A stretch of 64,000 nucleotides of DNA from Phaffia rhodozyma (Eukaryota > Basidiomycota > Tremellomycetes > Cystofilobasidiales > Mrakiaceae), in contig JACGZH010000011.1 of the NCBI GenBank assembly GCA_014706385.1, positions 682,001 through 746,000 on the forward strand. The letters are read 5' to 3'. Made by a program: the position numbers and the translations under genes. Below are positions 24,046 to 36,994 of the stretch, piece after piece. Positions within the stretch are counted from its first letter, which is position 1, and every line of letters starts with the position of its first letter. The notes under the pieces were generated by a model. The model was not told where the DNA came from and did not search any database. It worked only from the letters and a program-made list of their open reading frames with translations.

Positions 24046-24444
24046 TGTAAGGAGATTCACGATTTGTTCTACAGATGAGAAAAACCCTTGTTCTCTTAGC
24101 CAAAAAACGGTGTATGTGAATACTGAGGAGAGGAAAAAAAAGAGAGAGAGAATAGAATAGAAAAGAAAGTATCGAGCACAGATATATGTGAGAGAACACA
24201 ACGTGCTCAGATGAGAAGAAAGATGAGAACAGAAAGGCTAAGACGACACTAAGAGAAACAGCCACGATGGGAGAAGATATCTACCAAGATGTCGACTGAG
24301 ACAGAATGGGTTAGAGGTGAAAGAGAGCAAGTTTGAAAATGATTCCGACACCAATACTTCCGACACAATCAATTCCAGAAAGTGATTCTAGAAGGCAATT
24401 CGAGAAGAGGATTCGAACAGATAATTCTAACAATAATTCCAACA
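24046..24444 (-). repeat. 3' LTR of element B, right arm, complete end
   Basis: Minus-strand LTR of about 399 bp, from TGTTGG (24444) to TACA (24046), keeping the TG...CA ends. It runs 12 nt past the inner boundary of the inverted repeat, so only this copy keeps the true LTR terminus. The flank after it (GAATACACGG on the minus strand) does not duplicate the base pairs before the 5' LTR. Confidence 0.85.
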
Positions 24445-24791
24445 CTCCCAATCATCGTTGCTGTTTAAACAACGATGTGAGGATAGATTGATACTGAAAA
24501 ACAAGAGATAAAAGATAGAATGAGGATAAGATAAAAACATGAAGAAAGAAGATGATTAGATAAGGATAAAATAAAATAAACTAAAAAGAAATCAACCAGG
24601 ATGAAAAGAGAAAAACTGAAATAAAGATGGTCGAAACAGCTCAATCCGAAGCAGAAAGAAGCGAAAACGATTGAAGCGAAATGAGTAAAGTGAACAAATC
24701 AAAATGATCGAAGAGTGAACACGAAATGTCAAAGACGAAGCGTCAAGACGTCGAAAGGTCGAAAGGTTGGAAAGACAAAAACAGTCGCGAC

Positions 24792-26890
24792 TCAACCACC
24801 ATCTTTTACTTCTTGCTTCACCTCTGGGGTCAGCTCATGAGCTCCCACTCGACCACCAAGACCGCCTTTGTCTCTCAGATACTCGAATGTCTCTTTCGGA
24901 AGCGGCTTGGTGAGTAAGTCTGCCGGCAGGTCCTTTGTCTTGACCCATCCGAGGTCAAGGATGCCTTGTCTGTACATATCCCTCGCGTACTTGTACGGGA
25001 CATCGATGTGTTTCGTCTTGTTGTGTAGCTGACCGCTTCTGACACTCGCTATGGCTCCTTGGTTGCCAGTCTTGGCGACGATGGTCGGAACAGAATAACC
25101 GAGCTGGTCGAGAAGCGACCGGACCCAGACGACCTGCGAGGCTCCGTTCGAGAGAGCTATGTATTCCGACTCCCAGGACGACTTGGTGATGGACGGTATG
25201 CGCTTGCTTTTCCAGTAGACCAGAGCTCCATACACATATAACATGATCCCAATGAATGACTTTCTTGACTCCTTGTCTTCAGCATAGTCCGAGTCGGTGT
25301 AGAGCTCGATTGGCGAGACGGATGGGGAGGACTTATGGCCGATGGTGAGTGTGAACTCCATTGTGCATGCGAGATAGGCGAGGACTTGCCGAGCGGAGTG
25401 CCAGTGTGTTTTGTTTGGGTTGGAACAGTACCGAGAAAGCACACCGACTGAGAAGGCTATATCATAACGCGTACAAGTCACGAGGTAAGTCAGACATCCT
25501 ATCAACTCTTGATACCTTTTCTGGAGCTCGCCGTCTGGTCTCGGTGTGTCCGACGTCCACAACTGGAGATCAGGTTGCATCGGGATCCGACGGGGAACGA
25601 TGTGAGAAGCGTCAAACCGGTCGAGTACTTCCTCGATATACGCCTTCTGAGAGACGCTGATCGTTTTACCTTTTCGATCTCTCGCAAACTCCATCCCCAG
25701 TAGCGACCCTGGGTCAAGATCGCCCCGGTCGTCGATCTCAGACTCGGTTCCGATCTCGGAGAACACCTCGTCGACTGCCTTTTCTGATCCAGCGACGACA
25801 AAGCCGTCGACGTACAACATCAAGTACACTTTCCGGTCGTCTCGCTCACCGGTAAACAAACAACTGTCAGCTTCGGTTGCTGTGAGTCCGATCGTGTTGA
25901 GAAAACAAGCGAGACGATCGTAAAACGCCTTCGGTGACTGACGAAGGCCATAGATCGCTTTGGATACGTAGCATAGCTTGTCCCCCGATGATACATAGGC
26001 CGGAGGCGGCACCATCCAAACCGGCTGATCAAGAGTAGCATACAAAAACGCAGTCTTGACGTCGCCCTGTCAGATAGTGAGATCCTCTCTGGCGACGATA
26101 GCAAGAAAAATGCGCCGGGATGTGCCGTCAGCAACGGGTGAGTACGTGTCTCCGAACGTGCCTTCGCGCTGCTCGAACCCACGCGTCACCCATCTTGCCT
26201 TGAACTTGACCTTTCCCTTCTCGGCTGACGGACCACATGTGTACACCCATCTTCCAGAGATCACTTCCTTCGGTCGACCATCATCCGGCTAGATCTTCCA
26301 TACATCCAGCTTGTCGAACTGGTCCATCTCTGCCTTCATCTCCTCCTCCCACTCTGCTCGGAAAGGTCCGCTCATTGCGGCTTTGTATGTCTTTGGTGGT
26401 GAGGATGGAAGGGTTCTGGATCCGATGTCGATCAGGATGTTTGCCTGATGACTTCCCAGCCGGAACGGAGTGGTGGTCTGTCCTGTTGGGCGCAATGCTC
26501 CCACTGGAGTGGGCGAGTCTAGCAAGAAGTCACGTACGTTTCTCTCATCTTCTGCTTCTTCTGCGACGTCTGCTTCTTCTGCGTCTTCTGCTTCTGCTTG
26601 TTGTCCATCAACGGGACTGATCCTTCTGCTTTTGTTCCTTCCAACTCTAGGTCTTCCATCAGTCTCACTCTCACTGTCGTCATCCACAATCTCGTCATCC
26701 GACATCACATACTGATGTCTGATCGGCGGAACCAGCTCTGGTGTTGTTGGTCTGGGTTCGACTTGGATCTCAAGTGATTCGTCTGCATCCTGCGTATTTC
26801 CATCAGCTATTACTGATTGTCCATCATCCGTAAGTGTGGTTCCTTCTATTTCTCCTATTTCTCCTATTTCTCCTATTCCTTCTCCATCAT
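24792..26890 (-). pseudogene. Element B reverse transcriptase / RNase H, with stops, right arm
   Basis: Same sequence and same lesions as the left-arm copy: TAG after DQFDKLDVWKI (26289-26291), TGA after AREDLTI (26070-26072), YVDG in the polymerase site, and GNQGAI in RNase H. The predicted peptides of the two copies are identical over the 417-codon distal frame. Confidence 0.88.
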
Positions 26891-27415
26891 TATTGGATAT
26901 AGCAGTCTAGACATCAACCGTAAAGTGATGCGAGTTGGTTCACTTCTCTATCTCTTTGCTTTCTCCTTCAACATTTTATTTCATCTCTACATCATTTCTA
27001 TTTTTCTACATCATCTTTATCTCACTTCTGTCTCGTTTCATTTCCGTTCTACTTTCTTTCTAATTTGCTTCCATCTCGTTTCTCTTTCGTTTGCATCTTG
27101 GTGATCTTGTATATACAGTAGCTACTTTGTTTCCTTTTCCTTTCTTCTTTCTGGTTCTCTCAATCAACTTACTCACTGTGTGTGTGTGTATTCTTGTTGA
27201 GAGAATCAGAATCAGAATCAAGGGATCAGAGAATTAGAATTAGAATTAGATTCCATTGCCTAAACGAATCGGCTGTCTCCGAGAAACAATAGAGAAGACG
27301 AGACAGATTCCCGATTGAGAGAATCAGAGACCAGAAACTTAGTCTGAGAGAAGAATCGGATTCTCGTTCAAGCAACTTTATCAATAAAAATATCCCAAAG
27401 AGCTCCCTAATTTTA

Positions 27416-29392
27416 TTAATCATTTCCTTCTGACCGCCTGTTTTTCTTGTTGTTCCGTCTTTTCTGCTTCAGCTGACCACACTCGATCATCTCGTTCTTC
27501 TTGCGCATCGTCCAGCTCTCGTCAAACACGACGTTGCTCGAGAAAATCACCCGGCTCATGTTGTTTTTGTCGATCAACCGGTACGCTTTCTTTCCGAACT
27601 TGTCTTCGGCCGAGCACATAAACCAGCATGGGATCGATTTTGACTGATGTTTCTTGTGTTTTGGGTTATGCGCATAAGCCGTGCAGCCAAACACCCTCAG
27701 ACGTTCGTATGAGGGCGGGACGCCGTGCCAGTGCTCATACCGAGACTTTCCCGTCGTCTTCCGGATCGTTCTGGCCAGAATGTATGTTGCGTAGTTGAGC
27801 GCTTTTGCCCAGAACTCCGCTGGCAGACCAGACTCGAGCAGCAGGGCGGTCACCTTTTCTTCGATCGTCCGGTTCGCCCGTTCGGCCTTTCCATTTTGTT
27901 CGGGCGTGTCCGCGATCGTCGTTTCTTGTTTGATGCCAAGCGAGGTGAGCCATGCGATAAAGTCTTTCGACATGTACTCTCCGCCGTTGTCGCTTCTGAT
28001 GGTGACCAGTTTGTGTGTTGTTTCTCGTTCGACCTGGACGATCCATGCCTTCAGTGTGCTTGCAGTCTCACTTTTCGCCTTGATCGGCCAGGACCAGTGG
28101 TAGTCTGTGTATTCGTCGATCACGGTGAGCATGTATCGTGCTCCGCCGGCAGACTCGACTGGCATCGGTCCCTGGATATCGGTATGGATGAGCTGAAGGG
28201 GTCGATCGATGATGGTCTGTGACGTCGGAAATGGAGTCTTGTGCTGTCGACACTCGACACAGGGTGTGCACATTCCTCTTGCAAAGTATGTGTCAATGTC
28301 TCGCTTGCTTATGTTCTTGCTGAGTGCTTGGGAATAAGACAAAATGTCATACATAGCTGATCTAGAAGGGTGACCCATCCTTCTGTGAAGCAGATCGATC
28401 TCGATCTCCTTTGGCGAAACAGTCACCGAGGCAGCCATGTTCGGAACAAGCACGTCCACATCGAGCGCCCACAGGTTGCGCGCATAGGCCGAAGCAGTCA
28501 GGATGATGTCTCGGCCTCGTGTGATGGTGAAGATGCTGCGATCACCGGAGAACGACACGCCTTCGACCTGGCAGATCTGGCCGAGGGAGACAAGGATGTT
28601 GGAAGACATGTCGGGCGCATGGAGCACATCGGTGAGTGTGATCGTCTGTTCTTTCCCGCCGGTAGCTGGCTTGCTGAGCAGCCGGATCCTGCCTTTTCCG
28701 ATCACTTTGACAGGCGCCCCGTTTGCGACATAGATGCTATCGGTGTAGTCCTCGTATGACCAGAACATCGACCGGTCGCTCACACAGGTCTGTGTGCAGC
28801 CCGAGTCGAGAAGGAAAGTCGGTCTGGCCTGGGAAAGCAGGGGAGTGACAGAAAAGATGCAGTCGGAAAAGGACGGATCGTGAGTCGATCTGACGATCAC
28901 AGCGTTGGACTGCTGGATATGTTGCTGCATATGTTGCTGCATATGTTGCTGCATATGTTGCTGCATATGTTGCTGACTCTGCTGTTGTTTGAGCGTATGA
29001 CAGTCCTCTGTGTTGTGTGTGCTTGACTTGTGATAGTCACAGTGTCTCCTTCCTCTTGCCCGTCCGCCGTTCGGTCGATCGTTTCCTTGGTTTCCTTGGT
29101 TTCCTTGGTTCCCTTGGTTCTGTCTGTTCTGCATCCTTTCTGGGCAGCTGGAGGCAATGTGACCAGGCTGCTGACACTGGTAGCAGATCGGCCGAGTGGT
29201 CGAGATCGCAGCCAGCGCTCTCTGGTCGCTGTAGCCATTGCCGAGTGCATTCTCGTGGGAAGTGATCGACAGCGCCTGGACATGTTTGCTGATGGAGCTG
29301 ACGACATAGTCCAGCGTCAACGGTCTGTCCCTTCCGAGTTCATCTTTGCCGACCTGGCCGAGGATGTTGCAGACGAGTCGTCTTTGTCCCAC
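27416..29392 (-). pseudogene. Element B gag zinc knuckle, protease and integrase, right arm
   Basis: Frame of 658 codons, five codons longer than the left copy because of two extra QQHM units and one fewer GNQ. The CCHC knuckle, DSG protease site and DDE integrase residues are all kept. It carries two amino acid differences from the left copy in the integrase region (S to C, A to S). The upstream gag start lies in another frame at 29317-29640, as in the left arm. Confidence 0.88.
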
Positions 29393-29640
29393 GCCTTCTG
29401 AGCAAGTGGATAGTCGTCCGTCGGCCGTGTTCGTTCGCCAGAGATGATGTCCCAGATGTTCATCTCGGTGAGCGCAGACTCGAGTCTGTTCTCCCAGATG
29501 ACATAGTTTGTAGCTGGGTTGTTCGGAGACGACAGCCGATCGAACTGGCCGATGGACGGATCGGCCAGCCGGGTGAACAGCGGGACGTCAGAGGGGACAG
29601 GAACGATGATGGCAGGGGCTTTGGTCTCGATGTTTGCCAT
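29317..29640 (-). pseudogene. Element B gag N-terminal fragment, right arm
   Basis: Identical in translation to the left-arm fragment (MANIETKAPAIIV...), ending at the same premature TGA. It shows that the gag frame break predates the arm duplication or has been copied between the arms. Confidence 0.8.
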
Positions 29641-29680
29641 GTTTGTTAGCTATATTGATGAAGTTCTCAGACTCTTAATC

Positions 29681-30056
29681 TCTAAAGAGATTCACGGTTT
29701 GTTCTGCAAGATGGAACAGATATATTCTAACTCAGCACACAAACAGTCTTTGTGAATACTGAGGAAGGGAAAAAGAAAAAGAAGAGAAACGAAAGTGTCG
29801 AGCGCACATATATGTGAGAGAACACAACGTGCCCAAATGAGAAGAAAGATAAAAAGAAAGAAGCTAAGACGACACTAAGAGAAACAGCCACGATGGGAGA
29901 AGATATCTGCCAAGATGTCGACTGAGACAGAATGGGTTGAAGGTGAAAGAGAACGAGTCTAAGAAATGATTCCGACCTAAAGAAATCCAGAAGGTAATTC
30001 GAACAGATAGTTCGAGAAAAGGATTCGAACAGATAATTCCAACAACAATTCCAACA
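29681..30056 (-). repeat. 5' LTR of element B, right arm
   Basis: Mirror of 11589-11964. It interrupts the reading frame of fragment A at 30056/30057 exactly as in the left arm. Confidence 0.85.
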
Positions 30057-31950
30057 CTATCACCCTTTCTGGCCCAATAATAGATCCAGCAACAACCGAA
30101 GCAGATTCCATTACTGTGTCTGTCTGAACTGGAAACACAACATCAGCAGGCACTATTCTAGTCGTTCGAGGTTCATAGATGATGGTGCTATCCGAGTCTG
30201 ACTCGTCTGCTGACACTACCTCTGTTTCGATTGGACTTTGGTCTTCTTCCTCTTCCTCTTCTTCTTCCTCCTCCTTTTCTTCCGTTCTTTCTTTCTCCTC
30301 CACTTGAACAGCCTCGCTTTCTTCTTCTACATTGTCGTCAGCTGCACTTTCTTCTGCGATTCCAACGACTTGGCCCCCAACAACATTCTCTCTTTCTTTC
30401 TCTCTTCCTTCTCGTTCTTCAACATCATCTTCATCATCTTTTTCAATTTTTTCAATTTTTTCGTCTTCCTCCTCCTCCTCCTCCTCCTCCTCCTCCTCCT
30501 CTTCTTCTTCTGGATTCTGATAATCCGAGTCAGACCCATCAGATCCATTAGATCTATCATCCCGACTACTTGCATCAGGACTTTCTGTCTTGACTGGATG
30601 TGGTATAGGAGCGTATCGATTTGGAAGATAGGGCGAAGGATAGGGCGACTGATACTGAGTGGATGCAACTGGAATCAGCTCTCTCACAGCTGAGACTGCT
30701 GTCCACGGCTGATCGAACGCAGTCTCGCTGTCTTCCATCATGTTAGTCGATCCTTTTTCTTTTCTTTGGAAGTCATCTTCCCAGAACTTGACACTCGCTG
30801 ACGAGATCACTTTCGCTTTTGCCTCGTCCCATACTTTCCATCCTTTCACTCCGTTTTCTTCGCCGTAGCCGACAAAGACTGCCTTCTTACCCTTTGGCGA
30901 CAGTGCATGCTTTCTGTCTGCGTTCGGTATGTGATAGAAAGCAGTACAGCCGAACGCACGAAGCCGACTGACGTCTACTTTCTTGCCTGTCCAGCGCTCT
31001 TCAGGTATACCTTGTACTTTCTGCACCCAGGACTTGTTTCTGGTGAACACAAACGCCTTGGCGGCCAGTCCCCAGAACTCCTTGGGCAGTCCGGCATCAG
31101 CAAGCATGGTGCGCGTTCCATCCTTGATGGTGCGCACAGCTCTTTCTGCCTCGCCGTTCTGCTCGGGAGTGTGTGGGTTCGTCGTCTGCCGTTCGATGTT
31201 CATCAGAGACAGGTACTCGGAGAATGCATTGCTCACGAACTCGCCTCCTCCGTCGCTTCTCATCGCCTTGATGGCGATGTCTTTTCGTCTGGACTCGTCA
31301 ACAAAACGTTTCCAACAGGTCAGCGCATCCGACTTGAGCTTGAGCAAGAAAAGCCGGAAATACTTGGTGGCCGAGTCGACGATGACAAGACCGTAGGCAT
31401 ATCCGTCCATTGTCTTTGGAAGGGGTCCAAACAGATCGACCGAGACCACCTCGCCTGGGGTTGTGTAAACCGTTCCTGTCGGCTTGAACGACGAGCGCTG
31501 GGCCTTTTCGATGCTGCATGCCTCACATCGGAAGTCCTTGCTGCCGGTCTGGATAGTGAGTCCGTCGACCGCCCTTTCTGTCTTTCTGATTGCGCCGATG
31601 TTGATGTGTCCCATCCGTCTGTGGGCCATCATCAGCTCGAGGGAGGATGTTTTCTGGGCTGCTGATGTTTTGTTTGCTGATGTTTTATTTGAGTTTGTTG
31701 TTGGTGTCTCCACTACCTCCGTCATTTCGTTTACTTCTTTGGTTGGTTTTGAGGGTTTTGTTGGTTTTGTTTGTGATATTTGTGTAGCTTCCAGTACTTC
31801 TTCGATCTCCGGTGATCCTTCTCGTTCTAGCGCAACCGCATACATCTGGTGTTCCTTCGGCACGGTGAGTACGTTCCTTCTGTTAGAATTGCACCGTGAC
31901 CACATGTTGCACAGCCCGGGATGTAACCACATAGCTATATTTCCATCCAT
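30057..31950 (-). pseudogene. Copia fragment A: pre-integrase/integrase with acidic tail, right arm
   Basis: Mirror of 9707-11588. Integrase residues are conserved and the glutamate run is coded by a GAG/GAA microsatellite (30460-30510). It has an extra 12 bp giving PYPSPY instead of PY, and VSRLRAFG instead of VNRLRAFG. Truncated at both ends as in the left arm. Confidence 0.88.
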
Positions 31951-32592
31951 TTTTCTTCTGTTTTTCTTTTCTTGACTTCATCACCTCCCATCGCGCGAGC
32001 TTACGTAATCCTGCGCCCGCCGCCGGTCGTCGTTTCGTCCTTTGATGTTTCTCGATTTTTTCCTTATTTCGCCCATATCTCCACCAATCCCGCCCGGATC
32101 GCTCTACTTCTTTCACCATCCGGACCAGGCAACCTTGCTCTATCGATCCATACTGTTTCTACATATTTTCCATGTCTTTCATTTATTTTTTCCGACTAGT
32201 CTCACCTTCTCCGGCTTGCTCCACCTTCTTCGGCTTGTCTCTGTGCTTGCTCAACTTTCTCGTCCACCACTTTCCATATAAGCCTTCTCAGCTTCCCATC
32301 TCCTTTCTTCACCTCAGACATCACCAGAACCCCATTCTGGTCCACTGAGGTGTGTTCCTAGTTCTTCTCTCTATCTCCTTCTTCTATCTCTACTTCTACT
32401 TCCACTTCTCGGAGCTTTTCTGTCTGTTCATCTGTAGCTTTTTGTTACGTTCTGCACTTCAACCGACGCTGTGTCAAGAATAATCCACGTTGCGCAAAGT
32501 AGCCCTGTGATAGTCAACCCGGATTTGATCATGACAATCTGTCTTTTCTCAATGACTCACATCTTTGTATAAACAGCAACGATGAGTGGGAG
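31951..32592. other. Degenerate sequence between fragment A and LTR C, right arm
   Basis: Mirror of 9065-9706; no supported gene. It ends with AACAGCAACGATGAGTGGGAG immediately before the LTR, the same kind of polypurine-tract-like sequence that precedes the 3' LTR of element B. Confidence 0.4.
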
Positions 32593-33002
32593 TGTTGGAA
32601 TCATCTGTTGGGGTTGATTGTGTTGGGGTGATTTCTTAGAATCATCCTGTTTCATCTTCGCCTCAGTCTGTTTCATTCAACATCTGAACAGACATTTTTC
32701 TCCATCGTGGCTGTTAGTCTTGGTGTCCTTTTGGCCTTACTCCTCTTACCTTCCTTCTCATTCTCGTATCTTCATATCTTCTCGTTTATCTTTCTTCTCA
32801 TCTCGGCATTCGTGTTTTGCCTCGTGTTCTTCGACATATATATCTCTCCGCCCAACGCTTTCTTTCCTTTTCTCTTTCTCTTTTCTCAGCTTTCTCCAAG
32901 AACTATTTGGTCACTGAGGTTAGTCCCTATCTGTTTCCGTACTCTGCCTATTTCCTCATCGGTCACCGATAGCTTACTTGCTTTATTGTAGATAGGAAAC
33001 CA
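32593..33002 (+). mobile_element. LTR remnant C, right arm
   Basis: Mirror of 8655-9064, starting TGTTGGAATCATC at 32593. In both arms it points outward, opposite to fragment A and element B. The outer limit is approximate. Confidence 0.7.
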
Positions 33003-33028
33003 TGTCGTTCGGTTTGTAGCAACAAGCC

Positions 33029-33205
33029 ATGAACCTCTCAAAAGTACTGGTCGACCTGGGCCAGATCATGACAGAAAGAAGCATTCGTAAAGATGTTTGG
33101 CAACCCAAGGCTCCTTCCCTCCAACGATTTCCTTCTAGCCAGTCCATTTTCCGTTCTTCCTCTTCGGCTTCTCCGATTGATTCACCAGGTACCTTCAGTG
33201 ACTAA
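33029..33205 (+). other. Short open frame (58 codons) after LTR remnant C, right arm
   Basis: Exact mirror of 8452-8628; begins MNLSKVLVDLGQIMTER. Possibly a truncated gag start or a chance frame; no function assigned. Confidence 0.25.
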
Positions 33206-33816
33206 AGTATATTTCAGATAGACAGATGAATGTGATTGAGTTTTTCTACCAGACCTTCTTTGCTCGTTCTTCATCCATAATCTCGTCTCTAACCTAGCTT
33301 CTGGTTTTGTTTTCAAGCCGGAATGATCACTACCCAGATGTTCCAATATACCTATCGCAGGACGATACAGAGAGAAGAGAAAAAGAAAATGGAAAAGAAT
33401 AGCTACCGTAAAAAGATAATGTTTAATTCCCGTGCATCATCTCCAGATGTTGCCTCTGCAAGATCACCGATCTATTGCAACTGGAACATTATTTAAACTG
33501 TCAGCTTTCAACAGCGTTTTCAAGGCTGCGAAAGCGATAGTGTCGACCAAGAACGGCTATCGAGAGTCGAAGGTGAACGGCTTGTCTCATGTATTATCAT
33601 TCTTCTTCTGCTTAGTCCCTGACTGCGGAGGGTTCCAACACGTTCGAGAGTTCCCATTACGCATAGAAACATGACGAGAAAGACCTAACAAAAACAAGAT
33701 CTATCGGACATGAGTAGCATCAAGAACTACTACACGAGCAGATACAGCTCACACCGCGAATAAATTTGGATCGCAAAAAGGAAGTGATAGAGAGAAAAGA
33801 CAAATGAGCAGAGAGG
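33206..33816. other. Non-coding part of right arm between LTR remnant and tRNA
   Basis: Mirror of 7841-8451. No gene recognised. Confidence 0.4.
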
Positions 33817-33824
33817 AAAAAAAG

Positions 33825-33897
33825 AGCCCGAACGCGGATTTGAACCACGGACCTCATCGTTACAAGCGATGCGCTATAACCACTTAGCTATACGGGC
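33825..33897 (-). tRNA. tRNA-Thr (anticodon UGU), right arm copy
   Basis: Identical in sequence to the gene at 7760-7832, on the opposite strand, with the same T-run terminator (A-run at 33817-33823 on the + strand). It sits about 290 bp inside the outer edge of the right arm and about 740 bp from the 3' end of TEF1. The two tRNA genes converge inward toward the retroelements and core. Confidence 0.95.
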
Positions 33898-34185
33898 TGG
33901 ATGTTTGGTAGAGGCTTAGACGTGATTCTATCAGTGATGAACACAATGAAAGCTGTCGGATTCCTATCGGTTCTGTGGAAATGTTGATAGTTTTGTTCCC
34001 TCGGATGAACTTTTACAAGTCTTCTGCTCATATTTCTGATTCCTTTTCTGTCTCTCAAACCGGGTACGCATCAACCCAGGTGTTTGGTAGCAAACGTTCG
34101 GACCCGTAGTCTCGATATCGTTTGAATTTGACAGATCGTTCATCTCGTGAAAGAAACATTTGGACACAACGTAAGGGGGCCAGAA

Positions 34186-34639
34186 TGTTGACTGTATTTT
34201 GACTACCTATGTTCGTTTTTGCCTCACCTTCTTTCTTCTTCTGTCATCTCCCTCTCTTGATTCACTTTTTCATTACCAACAGAATACTTAAGTTGATACT
34301 CTTTAAAACAATTCGCAGTTTGTCCTCATAACACTCGAAAGTGTTTTATCTACTATGGAGAGCTAGTTTGTTTAGATTTCACTTCCTGAGACTTGTTCTT
34401 GAATAGCAACCTGGAAACGACTCGTGGTTTCAATCAGAGGTTGCCAGTTCTTTGTGGCCTTAATTGTGATGCTTATTCAAATTAATTGCTTGATGTTGTA
34501 GTTAGTTTAGCCGCTGAACATGTCTCATGTGAACACCATACGTCAAAGGGCTAGAAAAGTGTAATATTCGGAAGTACATATCATAACATGATAGGATAGA
34601 GGTAGTGAGGTGGTATCGAAAAGAAGCCAACGGGGACGT
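34186..34639. other. Intergenic stretch between right arm and TEF1
   Basis: About 450 bp holding the 3' untranslated region of TEF1 and unique sequence up to the arm boundary. No gene or repeat recognised. Confidence 0.5.
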
Positions 34640-36390
<1,751 letters not shown>

Positions 36391-36399
36391 TTTTTTGTG

Positions 36400-36994
36400 A
36401 GAAGATGTGAGGTGTTCTGAGGGGAAAAAAAGAAAGGCTGGAAATGAGGTTTCCTAATTCTTGTCGACAACGCGAGCGAATCAGCCAACCTGACTTTTGT
36501 ACAAGCAAATTCGCAAGTCAGATGACACCGCTTCTATAGTCACGTGTCACAGCAGTCTTCAGTTTCATTCTTCGGCAGTTCTACTGATTGACTGATCGGG
36601 ATTTGTGTTCGTGTCGATGTCGATCGTTTGACGATCTAGGCAAAGAGCTTGTGTCGGATGAACTGTCGGCTGATGAGCCCCCCAGTTACGCATGATCGAG
36701 ATATGTTCAGAAGCATTTGTGCTGTTAGTCTTGGCCAAACAGCTAGTTTCAGTCGAAAGTCGGCTTTTTCTCTCTACACCCTACTATGTATATTGCTTGA
36801 ATTTTGTCTTCCTCGTTCAACACAGCTCATTGTACGAAATGTGCCTTCATGCTGACACAAAACGGCAGGTCCCATCATCAGCTACGCAGAAGGAGAGAAA
36901 GGAGGATGAAATTAATTATACATAGAATACTTTCTAGTTTAACATTTTGATAATTGTAACTAAGGCCGTCACCTAAATACAGACGGGTCATATT
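36400..36994. other. Intergenic stretch: TEF1 promoter and 3' flank of HMG-CoA lyase gene
   Basis: About 600 bp. The part near 36400-36600 is the likely TEF1 promoter. A small frame at 36649-36855 shows no motif. No RNA gene recognised. Confidence 0.5.

Larger units (their letters stand above)
17573..24057. other. Central core between inverted-repeat arms; centromere core candidate
   Basis: About 6.5 kb not shared between the arms. From 17573 to about 22840 it is visibly AT-rich; the single row at 19021 counts 17 G/C of 60, against 38 of 60 at 12421 in the arm. It has no open frame above about 90 codons, no spliced gene I can assemble, no tRNA and no recognisable transposon domain. The last 1.2 kb holds a truncated LTR (22840-23051) and a diverged palindrome (23040-24045). 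Together with the flanking inverted repeats and tRNA pair, this resembles the central core of fission-yeast-type regional centromeres. That role is inferred from architecture only. Confidence 0.6.
24046..30056 (-). mobile_element. Copia element B, near full length but inactive, right arm
   Basis: Mirror copy of the element at 11589-17572 with the same gene order and the same disabling mutations (gag frame break, two stop codons in reverse transcriptase, YVDG). It differs by the GNQ/QQHM codon numbers (net 15 bp longer) and a few substitutions, for example TPCVEC for TPSVEC and HWSWP for HWAWP in the integrase region. The shared lesions mean the two copies are one decayed element duplicated, not two insertions. 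Confidence 0.9.
24058..34185 (-). repeat. Right arm of giant inverted repeat (about 10.1 kb)
   Basis: Reverse complement of 7472-17572. The outer boundary is ..GTAAGGGGGCCAGAA at 34185, and the inner boundary is CACGATTTGTTC at 24058. It contains element B, fragment A, LTR C and tRNA-Thr in mirror order. It is 27 bp longer than the left arm through three in-frame tandem-repeat length changes. Two copies differing at repeats and at scattered bases argue that both arms are really present and are not a simple assembly reflection. Confidence 0.96.

Noticed and set aside
30907..31665. 252-codon plus-strand frame in the right arm
   Set aside because: Antisense shadow of the Copia integrase frame; same for the mirror at 9992-10750.
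7472..34185. The inverted repeat as a pure assembly artefact (read-through palindrome)
   Set aside because: The arms differ at several bases and at three tandem-repeat lengths, the outer and inner junctions are distinct, and the core is unique. A reflected-read artefact would give perfect identity. Long reads would still be needed to exclude it fully.
7472..34185. Mating-type locus or rDNA palindrome
   Set aside because: No homeodomain, pheromone, receptor or rRNA sequence is recognisable in the arms or core.
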